Shown in pieces: positions 58,843 to 64,000 of a DNA stretch of 64,000 nucleotides. The stretch is from Canna indica (taxonomy: Eukaryota > Streptophyta > Magnoliopsida > Zingiberales > Cannaceae). Position 1 is the first letter of the stretch, and each line of letters opens with the position of its first letter. A program made the position numbers and the translations under genes. The notes under the pieces were generated by a model that saw nothing but the letters and a program-made list of their open reading frames with translations, was not told the origin of the DNA and searched no databases. The DNA lies in NCBI GenBank assembly GCA_034359265.1, contig CP136891.1, positions 85,950,001 to 86,014,000 of the forward strand. Reading direction: 5' to 3'.

Positions 58843-61455
58843 CCCAGGACTTGCTTCCATAATGCTTAGCCTTCCAAGGTAAAAATACCAAAACTTTAGA
58901 GTAATGAAGCTCTCCAAGTTGAAGTTTTTCAATATTGTTTCAATGGTATGTATTTTCCAAATCGAAGTTGCACCATTGTTGTAAATGTAAGTTAGACATC
59001 TGCTTATTGTTTTAGCGTACTGAAATTTACAAGGTATCTTGTTTCTTGTTTTATAATAGTTCATATCATAATGAATGGGAATGTTAGAACAACAGAGTAA
59101 CTTGTGTCATGGTCTCCATTCATGTTTGTAAATGAGATATAAAATGGCAGAACATCAATGTCAATGATATTTTGTTGATAGTTGACAACATACACATGCA
59201 AAAGTAATATTAATATGACTCTGTTGGGTGCTTTCAAGTTTTAATCACAGATGGTCTCCTTTCTTTTCTTGCACAATTAATAATTTTTAATATGGAAAAT
59301 AGTAACATATATTGACATGTAACAATCTAGTATAATCAATTGCTGTTTGTATTCTTATTGTGTTCTTGAAATGCATCATTGCTTTTGTTTGATTTAGTAC
59401 TATCGTCGAAGCAATCCTTAATAACCACAAGCTTAGAGAGATGCATAATGATCCTTCAACTACTTTGGTGAATTGCAATTTGTAATTCCGAGTCATTATT
59501 TCGTGTTGCATTTTTCGGTTATGTCCATGCATCTTTGAATCTGAAAAACTACTCTCTATATATGGCTATCCAATTTGTCATCCGTTTGAGATAGTCAACT
59601 AGTATATTTGTTCACACCATTTTTTAATAATGAAAATAGTAGCGCGCTGTCTATAATATATGGGTTCCTGCATGACATTGTAGTATTAATCATGCTAATA
59701 GGAGATTATTGTTATTGGTGCATGTTACCAATACTGTACATTGTCATTTTCCTTATTCTGTAAATAGAAAATAGAGTATTAATACGCTATGCTTAGTTTC
59801 ATTTATAGTACATGAAAATTCTTATCTTTTGCTTCAACACAAATATGAAGTACTAACATTTTCTTTTTGTTGAACGATTAGTGGATGCTGGTGTCTTAAT
59901 GATGGAAATTGAAAGACTTCGGAACATATTGGAACCCTAGTAGTGGGCTTCCTATGCCCAATTAACTTGCTAATCCAATGACTATACACTCAAATTTGAG
60001 CTACAGCACCAAATGTCTTTGTGAAGTGGCATATGCGACACTCTTCTGTTTTGGCTCTGTTCACTGAGTAAACTTACAATATATATGAAGGCACATTTGA
60101 TCATTCTGTCCAATCTTCACCTTGTAAATTTCTCAAATGGTGAATGGTTCAGTGAAACATTGGTTGATGGATTTGTTATAATTATAACTTGCATATTATG
60201 ATAAACTTCCAGTTAAAAAAACCATGACTGTTTTCCGAGTTCCACTTCGCCGCAATTTGTTGCAGTTTGAGAATAACCATCCATTATATTTTTCCCTTGG
60301 CAGATTAGTTGATTCATTATTACCTTGTTTCTGAATTTTGGTAAATAATATCGTTGGATATACTGCATTGACTGATGGAAAAAGGCTGTTTCTTAGCTCT
60401 CTATGAATGATGTACAAGCTTTGCCATTTTTTGTTTAATTCTATGAGAAAATTTATGTTTTCTTTTCATATTGGTAGTAATTTCTAGGGAAATAAAAGCT
60501 ATTGACATGCAACTAAACATATGATGAAATTAGAACCGAGAGAAACTATACTCAACTATTGCCTCCAGCAATACACCATCACTAAATGATAGTATATTTA
60601 CCTTCGTTTCACCCACTTTATTTAACATGATCCTAACTTAATCGTATAAAGAAGTTCCAAGAACCTAACCCTTAGAGGCACTTTTATGTGGACAAGCCGA
60701 CACCCGGATATGGTTCAACCTGATTGCCTAGCAAGAGCTCAATGTGTATAATTTGCCCCCAATCAATAATACTTGAGCCGAGTCCGGGGTGCTTATTCCT
60801 AATCCGACCTTATCGAAGAGCCGCCACCTCAACAAGAAAAATGTTGGAATATCAAATATGAAAGACGTGAGAAGCAATAAGTGAAATGAGTAAACCATGA
60901 TCACGAAAGATGCCGTCAAGAAGCAAGAATAAAAGATAAAGAGGTGGACTGAGAAGAGTAAAAATAGAATTAGAAAAAGAACACCAAATCAGAGTTTATC
61001 TAGAAAAATTCAAAGCTCATCGCAGGATAATTTTGTGAAAGAAAGATCTTCTTTTGGAGCAAATTCTCACCTTTACTCTTATATCTCTCTAACTCCCACC
61101 CCTCTCCCATCTCTTCTCAATGACTCAATCTGCCTATTCTCCCTCACACAATCAGCACAATAGGAAAGAATGATTCAGTCACTTCCATATCCCTTCCCAG
61201 ACCTGTTCCGTGTCCCTCCCAGGCCTGCACCCGATCCTCTTCTATGACCCCCAACAAGGTGGAAGGCAAGAGCCCCAATTTCAAGCCTAAACAGCATTAT
61301 TTCAGCTCAATGCAACTAAACTTATAATGAGTTAACAAGAGGCATTTATCAAACGACAAAACTAGCAAGCAACGCATTTGCTCCAAGCCACCAACTTGAA
61401 CGTGTACACTGCGAGTGAGAGCAAATATCACATGTAAGAGCCTTCACTTACTTAC
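58843..61455. other. F-box 3' flank and intergenic DNA
   Basis: 3' UTR of the F-box gene, then AT-rich DNA without a supported gene. Around 60650-60830 a moderately GC-rich stretch (GAGCCGAGTCCGGGGTGC) looks like a repeat but could not be classified. Confidence 0.45.
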
Positions 61456-64000
61456 ATGATGTCAATCCGCAAGGAACAATGGAGATGGATGGTTTACCAG
61501 TATATGACAGGTTTATCTCACAAAAACCACACAAAGATGGAGGTGTCTGACTCACAATGTGAATGCAATTCAAGAGAACAGAACAAAATAATCATAAATA
61601 GTGACAACATTTTAGCCGTAAGAGTCATGGCTGAAAACAACAATGTACTGCAGGAGCTAATCCAGGAGAGCTGCATGTACCATGCTTTGTTGTCCTTGAT
61701 TCCTGCAATTCATCTATGTGTGGTTAGTATGACATTTACAAGTGTATTATAAACACATAGCAAAAAGGAATCATTATTTGAGCAATTGTAGCTTGTAAAG
61801 CTTACTATTATATCAAAACTGTCCAAAAATGTATAGATTTATTGGTGGTATTATATATTGTTTTATGTAAAGATGAAGAACAATCACAATCATCAAAATT
61901 GCAGAATTCTAAGACTACAGAACTACCACTACTACAAAATTCTATTTTTATCATTGCAGTTCTATCAATGCAATAACTACACTTTGGTAGAGCTCTACTC
62001 ATAGGTAGACAAGAAAGAACAATCAAGTGAAGAAAGTATTCTGGAAAGCTGTTAGGACTGATGATGGCACATGAATGTAGTATAATTATTCCCCATCACA
62101 ATAAGTGGTTTTGTTAATTATGTGCTTTCTAATGCACCAAGTCATCAAAATGACTGGAGCTTGAAAAATTTTAAACAAATCAACCTAGAACAAGATATTT
62201 TCAAGCTGGGCTTGAGCTTAGAACTAAAACTATCTGTGAGCCAAGCCTGAGCAAGTCAAAGCCAGACTTGGCTCGGCATTTGCAGCCTAAAAGACCAATA
62301 GCACAAAGTCACAAAGAATTTAACATGATGGAGTCTAGGAGGATAAATGCAGCAGATTGAAAACCCACATACAAAACTTCTACCAAATTGCAATCCCAAC
62401 CCCAAGCATTGTTCTCAATTTCAGAATCCAATATACATTATAATCTCAGATCATGGAAATGGTTCGTTGAACAAGCGTACCAGTTCATAGGAGTTGTAAT
62501 GCAAAGAACTGACACAATTAAGACAACATTTGCATGGTTGACGGGGTAGAGATCCAAAGTACAACAAAAAATGCAGCCAAAACCAAGAAGATAGAAGATT
62601 TATAAGTTATCCAGGTCCCATATTGATGGAATTGCAATGAGGCTAAGTAAACTTGATGTTATAATCTAGGATCTGGTCCCATTACCAGTTGAAAACATTA
62701 AATTGATACTGATAGGTAGTTACGGATAGCATGGAGCCTTACCCTCAGTACAGTACAACAAGATATATTAAAATGATGGAACTGTTAGCTACCGAGTGGT
62801 TATTAATGGTCAGATAAATACCAATGAGGTTGGTACTTCCATCCATGATTACGATACTTTTAACGCAAAAAGATAATAGTCAAGAAAACATGAGAACATG
62901 CAATGGAATTTCCACTTAAAAGAACCTAACCAATAACTAAAGCATAATTGTCTCACTCCCTTTGACCTCACTGTTGTCAAGGTTTAATGCATTATCAGAT
63001 AACATAGTGTTTGCTAAAAGTAAAAGTTGTTTATTAATCGTCATTTGTCAACTCCAAAAGCAACAACTAGTAAAACCCAACTCCTGGAGCAGTTATTTCA
63101 TATACCATATATATCCCTCTAGTTTCCTCCTCTTCTTCACCATTGTACTTTTTAAAAATATGTTTAATACCATGATTAAATGTAAATGTATGCATAAAAA
63201 TATGTTTAAATATTATAATATAAAAAATGTTAAATATTAAACATAATAATATAGTTTTAAATATTAAATGTATAATATTTTTTAAATACTATGATATATA
63301 AAGACAATTGTAATATTATATAACACAATAACATTAACTTTTTTTAAAAAAAATATTATTATCTTATTTTTCAAATGTTATGGTATATAATAAATACTAA
63401 AACCTAATTTTTGGAGTAATTATTTTTTTAATAGTTACCATTAAACATTTTATATAGTAAATGTATTATTATCTTGACTAGGGGAGAGCATTTCTCCATA
63501 AATTTTATTGAAGAAATGTATAGTTATTGGGTAAAGGATAAGATTGACAAAGGAAAAAAGAATGGTATACTTAGAAAAGTTCACCTCTATGGGGGATCAA
63601 GAGATAAAATGTGAGTATTCATGAGATCAACAGCCTTTTGATAGAGTTCCTTTAATTTGGTTGGCAGCCATGGTTGTCATGTCTTGAAGAGCAGCAACCA
63701 TTTATGTACCACAGTTTTCATGTCTATCCTTTCCCTCCAAAGGTTTTTGTTTTTGGCAATCCAAATTATCCAAATCCAAGTTTGTAGGATACTACCCCAA
63801 CTTTTTAGCAAATATCAGTAATTGTAGGTTTGGACTTCAGAAGCTCATGCATAGTGCAAGTCTTGAGTTAGAACCTCAGATATTTAGACAAAATTAGAAA
63901 CAATGACACGCAAATTTGCAACTAAATTCCACCAGTACAAAGTTAATGAGTAATGCTTATATAAATGGAGAAGCAAAGAATTAACTAGCTGCACCAAAAT
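61456..64000. other. Intergenic to window end, no supported gene
   Basis: Frames at 61456-61752 and 62962-63240 have no family signature. At about 62200-62290 words such as GCTTGAGCTTAGAAC and GAGCCAAGCCTGAGC look like a decayed word-repeat island of the GAGCTCGAGC type. 63130-63480 is highly AT-rich. Near 63650-63790 a minus-strand stretch (IWIIWIAKNKNLWRER) is similar to the tail end of a LINE ORF2 but is too short to call. Confidence 0.4.

Noticed and set aside
1..64000. CRISPR array, operon or phage-type defence system
   Set aside because: This is plant nuclear DNA. Repeats are transposon ends, microsatellites or word islands, with no regular spacer pattern and no cas-like genes.

Overview
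This window is nuclear DNA of a flowering plant. The evidence is a plastid-targeted NCED, a plastid pyruvate dehydrogenase E1-beta gene with typical GT/AG introns, a TIFY/JAZ repressor, a glycine-rich plant PEX13, a plant F-box gene, a single-finger QALGGH zinc-finger gene, a Ty1/copia element primed by initiator tRNA-Met, and many L1-type LINE pieces with a zf-RVT tail. The lineage cannot be fixed from sequence alone. The intergenic DNA is AT-rich and repeat-rich.

Layout. 1-1.5 kb: the 3' part of a gene of unknown function (two candidate exons). 2.7-4.4 kb: LINE debris. 6.6 kb: a short broken coding remnant. 8.85-10.5 kb: a 5'-truncated LINE with a perfect 17-bp target duplication. 11.9-13.8 kb (-): intronless NCED with TATA box and two G-boxes. 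15-21 kb: three more LINE fragments, a 32-G homopolymer and a strong hairpin. 21-31 kb: gene-poor, with LTR remnants, word-repeat islands and short dispersed repeats. 31.5 kb (+): C2H2 zinc-finger gene whose C-terminal EAR motif is out of frame, followed by a small inverted-repeat element. 33.7-38.5 kb (+): young, almost complete copia element. 40.2-44.9 kb (-): plastid PDH E1-beta, four exons, with a LINE inside intron 3. 48.0-48.27 kb: decayed 25S rDNA fragment. 48.7-49.2 kb (+): JAZ7/JAZ8-type gene. 50.6-54.8 kb (-): PEX13, five exons. 57.6-58.8 kb (+): F-box gene. 59-64 kb: no gene that I can support.

The genes are ordinary single-copy plant genes, not an operon. NCED (abscisic acid synthesis) and the JAZ repressor (jasmonate signalling) are stress-hormone genes, and both have G-box promoters. 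PDHB feeds plastid fatty-acid synthesis and PEX13 serves peroxisomal import. I see no functional link created by their proximity.

The least explained structure is a set of five or six islands (about 23.4, 25.6, 27.7, 38.8, 47.1 and 56.1 kb). Most start with a variant of AGGGGTGNCAA, several end in its inverted complement, and each is filled with its own short repeated word. I also found a noncanonical TA...TA LTR without target duplication, a JAZ protein lacking the usual degron, and a double frameshift in the zinc-finger gene. I found no bacterial-type system, CRISPR array or convincing tRNA gene.
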